64,000 nt of DNA, taken from the NCBI RefSeq assembly GCF_001620265.1, contig NZ_CP012661.1, positions 1,488,001 through 1,552,000 of the forward strand. Reading direction: 5' to 3'. The notes under the pieces are model-generated. The model was not told the origin of the DNA. It worked only from the letters and a program-made list of their open reading frames with translations, and searched no databases. Within the stretch, counting starts at the first letter, position 1. Each line of letters begins with the position of its first letter. This stretch comes from Frigidibacter mobilis. Lineage in GTDB: Bacteria > Pseudomonadota > Alphaproteobacteria > Rhodobacterales > Rhodobacteraceae. Position numbers and translations under genes: made by a program. Shown one piece after another: positions 19,913-28,855 of the stretch.

Positions 19913-21055
19913 TTATGACGTGGCGCCGAGGACGCCCTCGACCAGATAGCTCATGCCCTCGAGAACCGGATCGGTTTCAAGAAAGGCCTGGCCTTCGGTG
20001 GCGACGACATTGCCCTGATTGTCCTTGAGCGGTCCCTTGATAACACTGAAGCCGCCCTTCTCGATCTCGGCCCTGATCGCCTCGAACTGGGCGCGCCCCG
20101 CATCCGGCACCGCCGGGCCAAGCGGCGACATCTTGACGAAGCCGTCGGCCAGGCCGCCGCGCACGAAGTTCGGGATCGGCTCGCCGTTCAGCGTGGCAGT
20201 GACCATGTCGGTATAGACCTTGGCCCAGTTCCATTCGGCGCCGGTCAGATACTGCTCGGGCGCCAGCGCGGCTTGGTCGGCATGATAGCCGCCCACATAG
20301 GCGCCGCGGCCGGCCGCCACCTCGACGACCACTTTCGGCCCGTCGACATGGCAGGTGATGACATCGCAGCCCGCATCGACCAGCGCATGGGTCGCCTCGG
20401 CTTCCTTCACGGCCAGCGACCATTCGCCGGTGAAGATGACCTGGCAGGTGATCGTCGGATCCACCGCGCGGGCCCCCAGCAGGAAGGAGTTGATGTTCAG
20501 CAGCACCTGCGGGATCGGCTTGGCGGCGACGAAGCCGATCTTCTTGGACTTGGTCACATGGCCTGCGGCAACACCATTCAGATACTGGCCCATGCCGATA
20601 TAGCCAAAGTAGCTGCCGGCATTTGCCGGATGCTTGCCTTCCGTCCACAGGCCGCCGCAATGCTGAAATCGGACATCCGGGTATTTCGGTGCAAGCGCCA
20701 GGATATGGGGATCGAAATAGCCGAACGAGGTGGGGAACAGCAGTGCCGCGCCGTCAAGGTTTATCATGGATTCCATTGATTGCCGCACGTCGTTGGTCTC
20801 GGGGACGTTCTCCTCCTCGACCACGGTGACGCCCGGGATCTGCTTGACCGCCGCTGCACCAAGCGCATGCGCCTGATTGTAGCCAAAGTCGTCGCGCGGG
20901 CCGACATAAAGGAACCCCACGGTCAGATTGCCCTCGGCGTGCAAGGGACGGGGTAATGCCGACAGCGCGGCTGCGCCGCCAAGGGCAGCGGTGCCGCGCA
21001 GCAAGTCACGGCGCGACAGGGTGGAACGGGGCAGCAAAGAGGGGTGGGCGGGCAT
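19913..21055 (-). CDS. BMP family ABC transporter substrate-binding protein with Tat signal
   Basis: Periplasmic binding protein of the basic-membrane-protein/PnrA class, first gene of the operon. From ATG 21055 it has 380 residues. That start was preferred over ATG 21067 because GGAGA sits at the right distance. A twin-arginine signal is readable (SRRDLLRGTAALGGAAALS), so it is exported folded. The mature domain begins LTVGFLYVGPRDDFGYNQAHALGA. PnrA relatives bind nucleosides and some bind ureides; the operon suggests biuret or triuret. Confidence 0.86.
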   Translation of the reverse strand: MPAHPSLLPRSTLSRRDLLRGTAALGGAAALSALPRPLHAEGNLTVGFLYVGPRDDFGYNQAHALGAAAVKQIPGVTVVEEENVPETNDVRQSMESMINLDGAALLFPTSFGYFDPHILALAPKYPDVRFQHCGGLWTEGKHPANAGSYFGYIGMGQYLNGVAAGHVTKSKKIGFVAAKPIPQVLLNINSFLLGARAVDPTITCQVIFTGEWSLAVKEAEATHALVDAGCDVITCHVDGPKVVVEVAAGRGAYVGGYHADQAALAPEQYLTGAEWNWAKVYTDMVTATLNGEPIPNFVRGGLADGFVKMSPLGPAVPDAGRAQFEAIRAEIEKGGFSVIKGPLKDNQGNVVATEGQAFLETDPVLEGMSYLVEGVLGATS

Positions 21056-21180
21056 CGGCGTCTCCATATCAGGGGGCGGGGGCCTCTTTGCGCCGGCCGT
21101 CCGGCCCGCGACTCGCCCCGCTTTTTGATGTCTGGACTGAAGGATGCTGGATTGAACCGCTGCCGTCTTGTGCTAGTTTT

Positions 21181-21192
21181 GCAGTTAACTGC
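21181..21192. promoter_or_regulatory. Palindromic candidate LysR operator
   Basis: GCAGTTAACTGC is a perfect 12-base palindrome 19 bases before the LysR start, in the 156-base divergent region shared with the biuret operon. Its place suggests autoregulation plus control of the operon. Confidence 0.45.
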
Positions 21193-21211
21193 TGCAGGAA
21201 TTGCACCACTC

Positions 21212-22132
21212 ATGGATCCGTTCACGCCACACCAGTTCATCGACGTGATTGCCCGCGCCGGATCCATCCGCAAGGCGGCCGAGCTTCTGGCCATCACCTC
21301 GACCGCGCTGAACCGCCGGGTTCTGGCGCTGGAGGAAGAGTTGGGCGTGCCGATCTTTGAACGGTTGCCGCGCGGCGTGCGGCTTTCGACGGCCGGGGAA
21401 CTGCTGGTCACGCATCTGCGCAATCAGGCGTCGGACTTCGAGCGGTTGCGCAGCCAGCTTGCTGACCTTGCCGGCGAGCGGCGCGGCCATGTCTCGATCG
21501 CCTGCTCCCAGGCTCTGCTGCCGTTCTTCCTGCCCGAGCAGATCGGCCGCTATCGCCGCGCGCATCCTGGCGTCAGCTTCGGGGTGCATCTGCGCGACCG
21601 TGCCGCGGCAGAGGCGGCGCTTGTGGAACATTCTGCCGACCTGGCGCTGGTCTTTGAACCGATCCGGCTGTCCGAGGTGCAGATCCTGTCCACCGTGCGC
21701 CAACAGATCCATGCGGTGATGGCCGAGGGCCACCCGCTTGCCGGGAGTAAAACGGTCAGGCTGCGCGATTGCGCGGCCTTTCCGGTGGGCCTGCCGACGG
21801 CGCAATATGGGGTTCGTGCGCTGATCGACCTTGCGCTTCTGCGGTCCTCCGTGCGGCTGCGAACCGTCCTGGAATCCGATAATTTCGACTTCCTGCGCCG
21901 CTATCCGGCGCAAGAACACCTGATCAGCTTCCAGATCCCGATCGGCCTGCCGGGCGAGGCTGGCCGCGAAGGCGTGGTCTCGCGCCCCGTCGATACGCGC
22001 GACATTCCCGAAGGGCGGCTTTACCTGTGCCAGCTGCGCGGCCGCACGCTGCCGGTCGCCGCGGCAAAGTTCGCGGCGCAGGTCGAGGGCGCGCTGGAAA
22101 CGCGCTACGGTCTGCTGCCCACGGCAGGGTGA
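21212..22132 (+). CDS. LysR family transcriptional regulator
   Basis: DNA-binding regulator of 306 residues, divergent from the biuret operon and therefore its likely regulator. The N-terminal helix-turn-helix is clear (DVIARAGSIRKAAELLAITSTALNRRVLALEEELG, about residues 10-45), followed by FERLPRGVRLSTAGELLV. The C-terminal co-inducer domain runs from about 90 (HVSIACSQALLPFFLPEQI). ATG 21212 was chosen since the HTH starts 8 residues later; the frame is open further upstream to 21044 but only through the control region. The inducer may be biuret, triuret or a downstream intermediate. Confidence 0.85.
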   Translation: MDPFTPHQFIDVIARAGSIRKAAELLAITSTALNRRVLALEEELGVPIFERLPRGVRLSTAGELLVTHLRNQASDFERLRSQLADLAGERRGHVSIACSQALLPFFLPEQIGRYRRAHPGVSFGVHLRDRAAAEAALVEHSADLALVFEPIRLSEVQILSTVRQQIHAVMAEGHPLAGSKTVRLRDCAAFPVGLPTAQYGVRALIDLALLRSSVRLRTVLESDNFDFLRRYPAQEHLISFQIPIGLPGEAGREGVVSRPVDTRDIPEGRLYLCQLRGRTLPVAAAKFAAQVEGALETRYGLLPTAG

Positions 22133-22170
22133 GAGGGCCGGCGCTGCTGGCCCCCCAACGACCGGGGCGG

Positions 22171-23160
22171 CTACTGGCTGGACACCGAGCTGCGGCAGCA
22201 GTTGCGTCCGCTTGCCTTCGCCTCGTAGAGCAGGGCATCGGCCACGGCCAGCCAGGCGTCGGCGGTCTTGATGTCATCGGTCAGGCTGCAGACGCCAAAG
22301 CTAGCGGTCACGCGCAGCGAAGCGCCATTGGTCTCCACAGGTGCCGCGGCCACCAGCGTGCGCAGCCGCTCTGCCAGGTCGAGGGCGCCCTTGGCATTGA
22401 TCTGCGGCAGCAACACGGCGAATTCTTCGCCGCCGAGACGGCCGAGCAGATCCGCCTCCCGCAGATCGCCCATACATCGCTGCGCAATCGTGCGCAGGAC
22501 GGTATCGCCGGCGGGGTGGCCATAGACATCGTTCACCAGCTTGAAATGGTCGACATCCAGCACGATGATCGACGCCGAGCTCCCGTTTCTACGGGAGCGT
22601 GCAATCTCTCGCTCGGCGGCCTCGACCCAGCCGCGGCGTGTCATCGTGCCGGTCAGCCCGTCGCTCATGGCGATCTGCCGAAGCTCCAACTCGTTGAGAA
22701 CGAGGTTGGCAAAGCTCTGCATCACCGCGATCTGGGTGGCATCGAAGCTGCGCGGCCTGGTATCAATCGCGCAGAGCGCGCCCAGATTGTAGCCATCGGG
22801 CGTTGTCAGCGGGATGCCGAGATAGCTGCGGATCCCGGGATCGCCCGTCACAAGCGGGTTCATCGAGAAGCGCGGATCTTCCGCTGCGTCCGGAACCACC
22901 ATTGGCTCGTTCCGCTGAATGGCGTGGTTGCAAAAGGACACCTCGCGCGAGGTCTCGCAGAGCGGCAGCCCGACGACGGACTTGAACCACTGGCGTTCGG
23001 CGTCGATCAGGCTGACGGTGGCGATCGGCACGCCCATAACGTCGCGGACAAGCCGGGTCAGCTTGTCGAAAGGCTCCTCAGCGGGAGTATCAAGGATGGC
23101 ATAGCGGCGCACGGCCGCCAGGCGTCCCTTTTCGTCCGGCAGCCTCTGGTTATTCATCAC
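22171..23160 (-). CDS. GAF-GGDEF diguanylate cyclase
   Basis: Cytoplasmic diguanylate cyclase of 329 residues without membrane helices. An N-terminal GAF domain (about 15-160; VPIATVSLIDAERQWFKSVVG, CNHAIQRNEPMVVPDA) is followed by a GGDEF domain starting MSDGLTGTMTRRGW. The catalytic motif is GGEEF with an I-site RxxD (READ) five residues upstream, so active and product-inhibited. The GAF domain of this DGC class often senses small ligands or redox state. Its start overlaps the stop of the small gene upstream, so the two are co-expressed. Confidence 0.85.
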   Translation of the reverse strand: MMNNQRLPDEKGRLAAVRRYAILDTPAEEPFDKLTRLVRDVMGVPIATVSLIDAERQWFKSVVGLPLCETSREVSFCNHAIQRNEPMVVPDAAEDPRFSMNPLVTGDPGIRSYLGIPLTTPDGYNLGALCAIDTRPRSFDATQIAVMQSFANLVLNELELRQIAMSDGLTGTMTRRGWVEAAEREIARSRRNGSSASIIVLDVDHFKLVNDVYGHPAGDTVLRTIAQRCMGDLREADLLGRLGGEEFAVLLPQINAKGALDLAERLRTLVAAAPVETNGASLRVTASFGVCSLTDDIKTADAWLAVADALLYEAKASGRNCCRSSVSSQ

Positions 23161-23395
23161 GCGCTCTCAGTGCCAGGATTGCGGCGATCAGTTCATCCCG
23201 ATACGAGGCGAAGGCCTGATCGACGACACTGCGCACCTGCTGTTCATCCAAACCCGCGTGCAAGAGATTGACCGCAAGCACAAGCAGCGTCTGCCCCTGC
23301 CGCTCGATACTTGCGCGCAGGGCGGGTGGCACGTCGACCTCGACAAGCGGTTGCATGGCGGCTGCGACGACCTGCTGGGGATCGGTACTTGTCAT
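23150..23395 (-). CDS. Small helical protein of unknown function
   Basis: An 81-residue acidic, largely helical protein (MTSTDPQQVVAAAMQPLVE at the start, EQQVRSVVDQAFASYRDE near the end). No family recognised and no cysteines. Its stop lies 11 bases inside the GAF-GGDEF gene, so it is translationally coupled to it and may be a partner of the cyclase. The start at 23395 was chosen over a long upstream extension of shadow-like composition. Confidence 0.55.
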   Translation of the reverse strand: MTSTDPQQVVAAAMQPLVEVDVPPALRASIERQGQTLLVLAVNLLHAGLDEQQVRSVVDQAFASYRDELIAAILALRARDE

Positions 23396-23520
23396 CTGTT
23401 GTCTCCGGGACGCTTGCTGCCCTGCTCTGGCGGACGAACTCTGCTTGTGATCGGGCAGAGTGTCAAATCGGCCAAGGCCGTGAAAGGCACCGGTTTCCGC
23501 CGAGCCTGCGGCGGGCGGGT

Positions 23521-24528
23521 TCAGCCGATCCGGCGCGCAGACGCCAGCGCCGCGGCCAGCGTGCGGGTGGCGCCCTTGCGCGCATCGCCCAATATGACCG
23601 CGCCCGGCTGGCGGGCAGAGCGGCCAGCCCCGTCGCAGGGGCACCAGCCGCTGTCATCCACAAGCCCGGCAGTCACCGCGATGGTTCCGGCCCGCTGCGG
23701 GGGGATGAAGTTGACGACATTCGCGTGGATAGGCCCGGCGCCGGTCTCCAGCAGCCCGCGCCGGGCATCGACGGCGCGCAGCCCCGCCCCGTCGGCAGCG
23801 GTCAGCCAGCTCACCTGGCGCGAAAGCCCCCGCCTCGCCGCGGCCCTGGCAAAGGCCGGCGCCAGCGCAGAGCCGGGATCGGCATCCAGCACCGTGAGCC
23901 GGGCGGCAGGGCGCTGAGCCGCCAGATGCTGCGCCAGCGCCAGCGCGCGGCCAAGCGCGGCCCGGGGGTGGCCGAGCCCTGCGGGCGGCAGCCGCAGCAC
24001 CACATGCCCGGCGGCGGGAAGGGCGGCCAGCTGCGCGGCCAGCCGCCGCGCCTCGCGCGCGTTGCCCCAGGCGGCGGGCCAGGCATGGCGGGCGTGGGCG
24101 TCGAGCCCGGCAATCGCTTCGCTGCGCGCCGCGGTGCCGGGGGCAAGGAACACCCGGTCAAAGCCGATGCGGCGGCCCGAGAGCAGTTCCAGCCGCGCCG
24201 CGGCCCAGTCGATCTGCATCACGTCGTCCAGCATCACCGCGACGCCCGCAGCCGTCAGCCGGGCAAAGCCTGCCCCGCCGCGCGGCGGGCCGAAGCGGGC
24301 GGCTGGCGCGTCCAAGTCTTCGGCGGCAAGGCGGGCCGGGTCGCGCTCTATCAGCAGCACGGTGGCACGCGGATCGGCGCGGCGCAGCGCCAGTGCGGCC
24401 GCCGCCCCGGCGGGGCCGCCGCCGATGACGACCAGCGGGCCCGCAGGGCGCGGGGCAAGCCCGGCCACGGCCAGTCCGGCACAGGCGGCAAGGCCAAGGG
24501 CAAAGGCGCGGCGGCTGGGATCGGGCAT
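23521..24528 (-). CDS. FccB-like flavoprotein (sulfide dehydrogenase flavocytochrome family), truncated
   Basis: A 335-residue FAD/NAD(P)-fold protein with a twin-arginine-like signal (SRRAFALGLAACAGLAV) and the dinucleotide motif PLVVIGGGPAGAAAALALRR. The C-terminal part (FIPPQRAGTIAV, DDSGWCPCD, AVILGDA) matches the flavoprotein subunit of flavocytochrome c sulfide dehydrogenase. Two differences stand out: the segment carrying the first redox cysteine (CPPGPYER in FccB) reads LPPAGLGHPRA, and the C-terminal flavin-domain extension of about 70 residues is absent. It is the last gene of the rnf operon, 30 bases after rnfH. A sulfide role is doubtful; a periplasmic redox partner of Rnf is possible. 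Confidence 0.75.
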   Translation of the reverse strand: MPDPSRRAFALGLAACAGLAVAGLAPRPAGPLVVIGGGPAGAAAALALRRADPRATVLLIERDPARLAAEDLDAPAARFGPPRGGAGFARLTAAGVAVMLDDVMQIDWAAARLELLSGRRIGFDRVFLAPGTAARSEAIAGLDAHARHAWPAAWGNAREARRLAAQLAALPAAGHVVLRLPPAGLGHPRAALGRALALAQHLAAQRPAARLTVLDADPGSALAPAFARAAARRGLSRQVSWLTAADGAGLRAVDARRGLLETGAGPIHANVVNFIPPQRAGTIAVTAGLVDDSGWCPCDGAGRSARQPGAVILGDARKGATRTLAAALASARRIG

Positions 24529-24558
24529 GGCAATCTCCTTCAGGTCGGGGGCGGCGGT

Positions 24559-24816
24559 TCAGCGGGTCTTTTCCAGAAACTCGGCTTCGGGATGGATAGG
24601 GCGGTAGATCTCGACCCGGTCACCCTCTTTCAGTGGCCGGTCGAGCGTGCAGATCTGCCCGAAGATGCCGACCTTCATCACCGCAAGGTCGATTTCGGGG
24701 AACTGGGCCAGCAGGCCCGAGCGTTCGATCGCCTCGCGCGGGGTGGCCGCCTCGGGCACATCGACATGTTTCCACACCTGCACGGTCGGCTTGGCATAGG
24801 CGACGCCCACGATCAT
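24559..24816 (-). CDS. rnfH: RnfH family protein
   Basis: An 85-residue ubiquitin-like (beta-grasp) protein. [19 protein letters not shown] and GIFGQICTLDRPLKEGDRV, with EIYRPIHPEA, fit the RnfH/YfjF family, including the YRPI segment. RnfH is the last rnf gene in Rhodobacter; its molecular job is not settled. It overlaps rnfE by ATGA. Confidence 0.88.
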   Translation of the reverse strand: MIVGVAYAKPTVQVWKHVDVPEAATPREAIERSGLLAQFPEIDLAVMKVGIFGQICTLDRPLKEGDRVEIYRPIHPEAEFLEKTR

Positions 24817-25556
24817 GACGGCTCTCCTTCCTCGGGCCCGGCGTCGTCCCTGGGGGCCAGTGCCCCGGCCGCGATGAACATCCGCTCGCCCCGCAGCGCC
24901 TCCAGCTCCTGCGTCAAGCCGGGCTTGCGCGCATCCAGCACCGCCTTCGCCGCCAGCATCAGCCCCAGCACGAGGAAGCCGCCGGGCGGCAGGATCAGGA
25001 TCAGGAAGCCCGGATGCCCCGGAATCACCGTCCGTTCCAGGAAGGCGAATTGCGGCCCCAGCAGCAACGAGGCCTGGGCAAAGATCGTGCCCGCGCCAAA
25101 CACCTCGCGCAGCGCCCCGACCAGCGTCAGCGCGGCGGTAAAGCCAAGGCCCATCGCCAGCCCGTCCAGCGCCGAGGCGGCGATGCCGCGGCGCGAGGCA
25201 AAGGCCTCGGCCCGGCCAAGGATCGCGCAATTGGTGACGATCAGCGCGATGAACAGTCCCAGAACCTTGTGCAGGTCATGGGCAAAGGCATTGAGCGCCA
25301 GATCGACCACGGTCACGATGCAGGCGATAATCAGCACGAAGGCGGGGATGCGGATTTCCCGGGCGATCACCCGGCGCAGCGCCGAAATGGCAAGGTTCGA
25401 CAGGATCAGCACCGCAGTTGTGGCCAGCCCCATGCCAAGCCCATTGGTGGCGGTGCCGGTGACCGCCAGCGCCGGGCACAGCGCCAGCAGCTGGCTGGTG
25501 ACGATGTTCTTGTCCCAAAGCCCGTCGCGGAGGATCTTGCCGTAATGCTCGGTCAT
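24813..25556 (-). CDS. rnfE: Rnf electron transport complex subunit RnfE
   Basis: A 247-residue membrane subunit with six helices, related to RnfA and NqrD. Visible features are [20 protein letters not shown] at the N-terminus and [20 protein letters not shown] in the centre, whose cysteine helps hold the intramembrane iron-sulfur centre shared with RnfA. It overlaps rnfG upstream and rnfH downstream by 4 bases each. The C-terminal tail is acidic (AGPEEGEPS). Confidence 0.9.
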   Translation of the reverse strand: MTEHYGKILRDGLWDKNIVTSQLLALCPALAVTGTATNGLGMGLATTAVLILSNLAISALRRVIAREIRIPAFVLIIACIVTVVDLALNAFAHDLHKVLGLFIALIVTNCAILGRAEAFASRRGIAASALDGLAMGLGFTAALTLVGALREVFGAGTIFAQASLLLGPQFAFLERTVIPGHPGFLILILPPGGFLVLGLMLAAKAVLDARKPGLTQELEALRGERMFIAAGALAPRDDAGPEEGEPS

Positions 25557-26233
25557 GGCTGCTGCTCTGTGTCGGGAGGTGGGGGGAGGGGCGCAATCAG
25601 GGGCGCGGTCAGCTCGGCGCGGTGGCGCTCGAACAGGGTCAGGCCGCGATGGACGGTGCGCACCACCGCCCGCGGCGTGATCGTGGCGCCCGAGAACTGG
25701 TCGAACTGGCCGCCGTCGCGTTTCACCTTCCAGCCCCGGGGGCCGGGATTGGCCAGCGACAGCCCGTCGAACCCCTCGATCCAGTCGCTCTTGGCCCGTT
25801 CGATCTTGTCGCCAAGGCCGGGCGTTTCGGTATGCGACAGCACCCGCACCCCCAGCAGGCTGCCATCGGGGGCGAGGCCGATCAGCACCCGGATCGCGCC
25901 GCTGTAGCCCTGGCCCGTCAGCTCGAACGCCGCGCCGGTGACGGCGCCGCCCCTGGCCGCAAGATGGACGCTGACCATGCCTTCCTCGGTGTCATGCACG
26001 ATGCGCAGATCGGCGGCGGGGTCGTTGTCATGCAGCCCGGCCGGGATCACCTGCTGCAGCGAGGCGCGCAGGTCTTCGGCGGCGCGGGCGGCGATGGGGC
26101 CGCGGGTGGCCTCGCTGGCCCAGGACAGCAGCAGCGCCGAGACCAGCGAGAACAGGCCCAGCATCAGCGCCAGCCGGATCGGCGAGCCGGTGGGCGCCTG
26201 CGGGTTGGGGGCAGCGGGCGGGGCGCCGGTCAT
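25553..26233 (-). CDS. rnfG: Rnf complex subunit RnfG (FMN-carrying)
   Basis: A 226-residue subunit with one N-terminal membrane helix ([19 protein letters not shown]) and a periplasmic domain that carries covalent FMN. The attachment motif is SGATIT (about residue 180), where the threonine receives FMN from ApbE/RnfF; the encoded flavin transferase is in this window. [12 protein letters not shown] is the second conserved block. A Pro-rich C-terminus ([12 protein letters not shown]) is unusual but harmless. The long open frame to 26839 overlaps rnfD and was rejected. Confidence 0.9.
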   Translation of the reverse strand: MTGAPPAAPNPQAPTGSPIRLALMLGLFSLVSALLLSWASEATRGPIAARAAEDLRASLQQVIPAGLHDNDPAADLRIVHDTEEGMVSVHLAARGGAVTGAAFELTGQGYSGAIRVLIGLAPDGSLLGVRVLSHTETPGLGDKIERAKSDWIEGFDGLSLANPGPRGWKVKRDGGQFDQFSGATITPRAVVRTVHRGLTLFERHRAELTAPLIAPLPPPPDTEQQP

Positions 26234-27314
26234 GGCGCCCCCCGCGATCTGCCGCCGGGCGCGGGCAACGGCTTGCCGCTGCGGGTGCGCCCGAAGATCC
26301 GCGGGCGGACATAGGTTTCGATCAGCGGGGTGCAGGCGTTCATCAGCAGCACTGCGAAGGCCACGCCCTCGGGGAAGGCGCCAAAGCTGCGGATCACGAA
26401 GATCAGCGTGCCGATGCCGATGCCATAGACCATCTTGCCCGCGGCGGTGACCGGCGAGGTGACGTAATCGGTGGCGATGAAGAAGGCGCAGAGCATCACC
26501 GAGCCCGAGGTCAGGTGCAGCATCGGCGGCGCGAAACGGTCCGGGGCGAGCGCGGCGCTCAGCCCCGACAGCGCCGCCAGCGCGCCCAGAACCGACAGCG
26601 GGATCACCGGCGAGATGATCCGCATCGCCATCAGCCCGAGCCCGCCCAGCAAGATCAGCAGCGTTCCGGTTTCGCCCAGGCTGCCGGGGACAAGACCGAT
26701 CAGCCGGGCGCGCAGGTCGGGAAGCGTCGGCGCAATCTCGGCCATGCTGGCCCGGCGCCAAGCTGGCTCTGGACCAGGCCGAGGGTGGAGGCCGAGGAGA
26801 CCGCGTCGACCGGCGGGGCGCCAGCGAAGGTGATGGCAAGCCCCTGCCAGATATCGGGGCCGTTCAGCAGGCCCGGCGGCGCCACCCAGGCCGTCATCTG
26901 CACCGGCAGGGCGATGACCAGCATGGCGCGTGCCACCATCGCCGGGTTGAACAGGTTCTGGCCGAGCCCGCCGAACAGGTGCTTGCCGATCACGATGGCG
27001 ATGCCCGCGCCCAGGACCCCCACCCACCAGGGCGCATGGGGCGGCAGCGTCATCGCCACCAGCCAGCCGGTCAGCAGCGCCGATCCGTCGCGGGCAAAGG
27101 GCGCGATGGGCCGGCGCGCGATCCAGAGCGAGGCGACCTCGAACAGCCAGGCCGACAGCAGCGTGACCAGAAACAGGAAGATCGCCGGCCAGCCGAACTG
27201 GTAGAGCGCGAAGCCGGTGGCGGGGGCCAGCGCCGCGATCACCGCCATCATGGTGCGCGGGACGGTGAAGAGCGTGTGGGTATGGGGGCCAGAGCCGATG
27301 AGATGCAGGGTCAT
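26230..27314 (-). CDS. rnfD: Rnf complex subunit RnfD, frameshifted in this sequence
   Basis: Membrane subunit with about ten helices that carries a covalent FMN. The N-terminal part (from ATG 27314; [40 protein letters not shown]) runs to about 26755, and the rest ([40 protein letters not shown]-site context TDYVTSP) continues in another frame to 26230. The 1085-base span is one base short of a multiple of three. Adding one C to the GGGCC at about 26749-26753 restores a 361-residue protein of normal length. It overlaps rnfC and rnfG by 4 bases, so the operon is otherwise intact. A base-calling error is the simplest reading. Confidence 0.85.
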
Positions 27315-28855
27315 GGCGCGGCCTGTGCCGAAGGGGCGGGCGGCGGGTCTGCCGCCGCAGCGCCGGTTTGCGCCACCTTGCGCGCCGCCATCTCGACCTT
27401 GCGCCGCGCCATCGCCTGTCGCTTGGCCTCGGCAATCGCCGCTTCGCGGGCCTGGCGCGCGGCGGCCAGCCGCCGGGTTTCCTCCTGCTGGTGCCTGCGG
27501 CTCTGGGTTTCGGCCAGCTTGCCCTTGGCGTGGTCGAAGGCCTGCACCAGCGGGATGCTGGATGGGCAGGCAAAGGCGCAGGCACCGCAGGCGATGCAAT
27601 CCATCAGGCCGACCTTCACCGCCCCCTCCAGATCGCCGGCATGGATGCGGGCATTCATCTCGAACGGGGTCAGCCCGCAGGGGCAGGCCTGCACACACGA
27701 CCCGCAGCGGATGCAGGGCATCTGCGCGCTGGCGCGGGTTTCTGCGGCCGAGAGCGCAAGGATGCCGCAGGTGCCCTTGACCACTGGCACCCGCAGGTTC
27801 TGGATCGGCAGCCCCATCATCGGCCCGCCGAGCAGCACCCGGTCCGCCGCCTCGGCAAGCCCGCCGCAAAAGGCGATCACATCGGCCACCGGCGTGCCGA
27901 TCAGTACCCGCACATTGGCCGGGCGGGTGATGGCGCGGCCCGAAACGGTGACGATGCGCGAGATCAGCGGCTCGCCATAGCGCACCGCAAGATGCACGGC
28001 ATGGGCGGTGCCGACATTGTAGACCAGCACCCCCAGTTCGGCGGTGCGGGCGCGGGCGGGGGTCTCCTTGCCGGTGACCGCCAGCACCAGATGCTTGGCC
28101 GAGCCCATCGGATATTGCGTTGGCACCACCGCGACCGTCAGCGCGATGCCAAGCGCGTGCCTGAAGCGGCGCAGTGCGGCAATCGCCTCGGGCTTGTTCG
28201 CCTCGACGGCGATCACGATCCGGCTGACCCCAAGCGCCCGGGCCATGATGCCCGCGCCATCGACCAGCCCTTCGGCATGTTCGCGCATCAGCCGGTCATC
28301 GCAGGTCAGGTAGGGCTCGCATTCGGCGCCGTTCAGCAGCAGCGTGTCCAGTGCGTATTTGCGCCGCTGGTTCAGCTTGACCGCTGCCGGAAAGGCCGCG
28401 CCGCCCAGCCCGACGATGCCCGCCCTCTCGATCTGCGCGGCAATCTCGTCAGGGTCCGCATCCTCGGGGCGCAAGCGCGGCAGGCGCGGACCCCAGCGAT
28501 CCTGGCCATCGGTGCGGATGGTGATGGTCGGGATCGGCAGGTTCGACGGGTGCGGGGCGGTGAAATGCCCCACCGCGATCACCCGGCCCGAACTGGGCGC
28601 ATGGATATTGGCCGACATCGCGCCGCGGGCCTGTCCGATCAGCTGGCCCTTCAGCACGATGTCATCGCGCCGCACCAGCGGTTCGGCCATCGCGCCGGAA
28701 TGCTGCTGCAGCGGCACCCGCACCAGCGGCGGCACCGGCATGTCCAGCACCTCGGCCTCGGCGGTCAGGTGTTTGCGCGGTTCGGGATGCACGCCGCCAC
28801 GGACCGCAAAGATCTGCGAGGGCCGGAACAGGGAGCCAAGCGAGGGAAAGGCCAT
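27311..28855 (-). CDS. rnfC: Rnf complex subunit RnfC (NADH- and iron-sulfur-binding)
   Basis: Peripheral subunit that takes electrons from or gives them to NADH. The 514 residues have an RnfC barrel-sandwich N-terminus (GGVHPEPRKHLTAEAEV), a NADH/FMN-binding Rossmann-like domain (GIVGLGGAAFPAAVKL, NGAECEPYLTCDDRLM), and two ferredoxin-type 4Fe-4S motifs (CIRCGSCVQACP and CIACGACAFACP, about residues 375-430). The C-terminal 70 residues form a charged, Ala-rich coiled tail (RRLAAARQAREAAIAEA). ATG 28855 overlaps the rnfB stop. Confidence 0.92.
   Translation of the reverse strand: MAFPSLGSLFRPSQIFAVRGGVHPEPRKHLTAEAEVLDMPVPPLVRVPLQQHSGAMAEPLVRRDDIVLKGQLIGQARGAMSANIHAPSSGRVIAVGHFTAPHPSNLPIPTITIRTDGQDRWGPRLPRLRPEDADPDEIAAQIERAGIVGLGGAAFPAAVKLNQRRKYALDTLLLNGAECEPYLTCDDRLMREHAEGLVDGAGIMARALGVSRIVIAVEANKPEAIAALRRFRHALGIALTVAVVPTQYPMGSAKHLVLAVTGKETPARARTAELGVLVYNVGTAHAVHLAVRYGEPLISRIVTVSGRAITRPANVRVLIGTPVADVIAFCGGLAEAADRVLLGGPMMGLPIQNLRVPVVKGTCGILALSAAETRASAQMPCIRCGSCVQACPCGLTPFEMNARIHAGDLEGAVKVGLMDCIACGACAFACPSSIPLVQAFDHAKGKLAETQSRRHQQEETRRLAAARQAREAAIAEAKRQAMARRKVEMAARKVAQTGAAAADPPPAPSAQAAP

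Noticed and set aside
23311..25545. Very long plus-strand open frame opposite the rnf operon (744 codons)
   Set aside because: It is antisense to rnfE, rnfH and the FccB-like gene, has Arg/Gly/Ala-rich composition and no domain. It is a by-product of high GC and codon bias; similar mirrors occur opposite hmu, rnfC and nifD.
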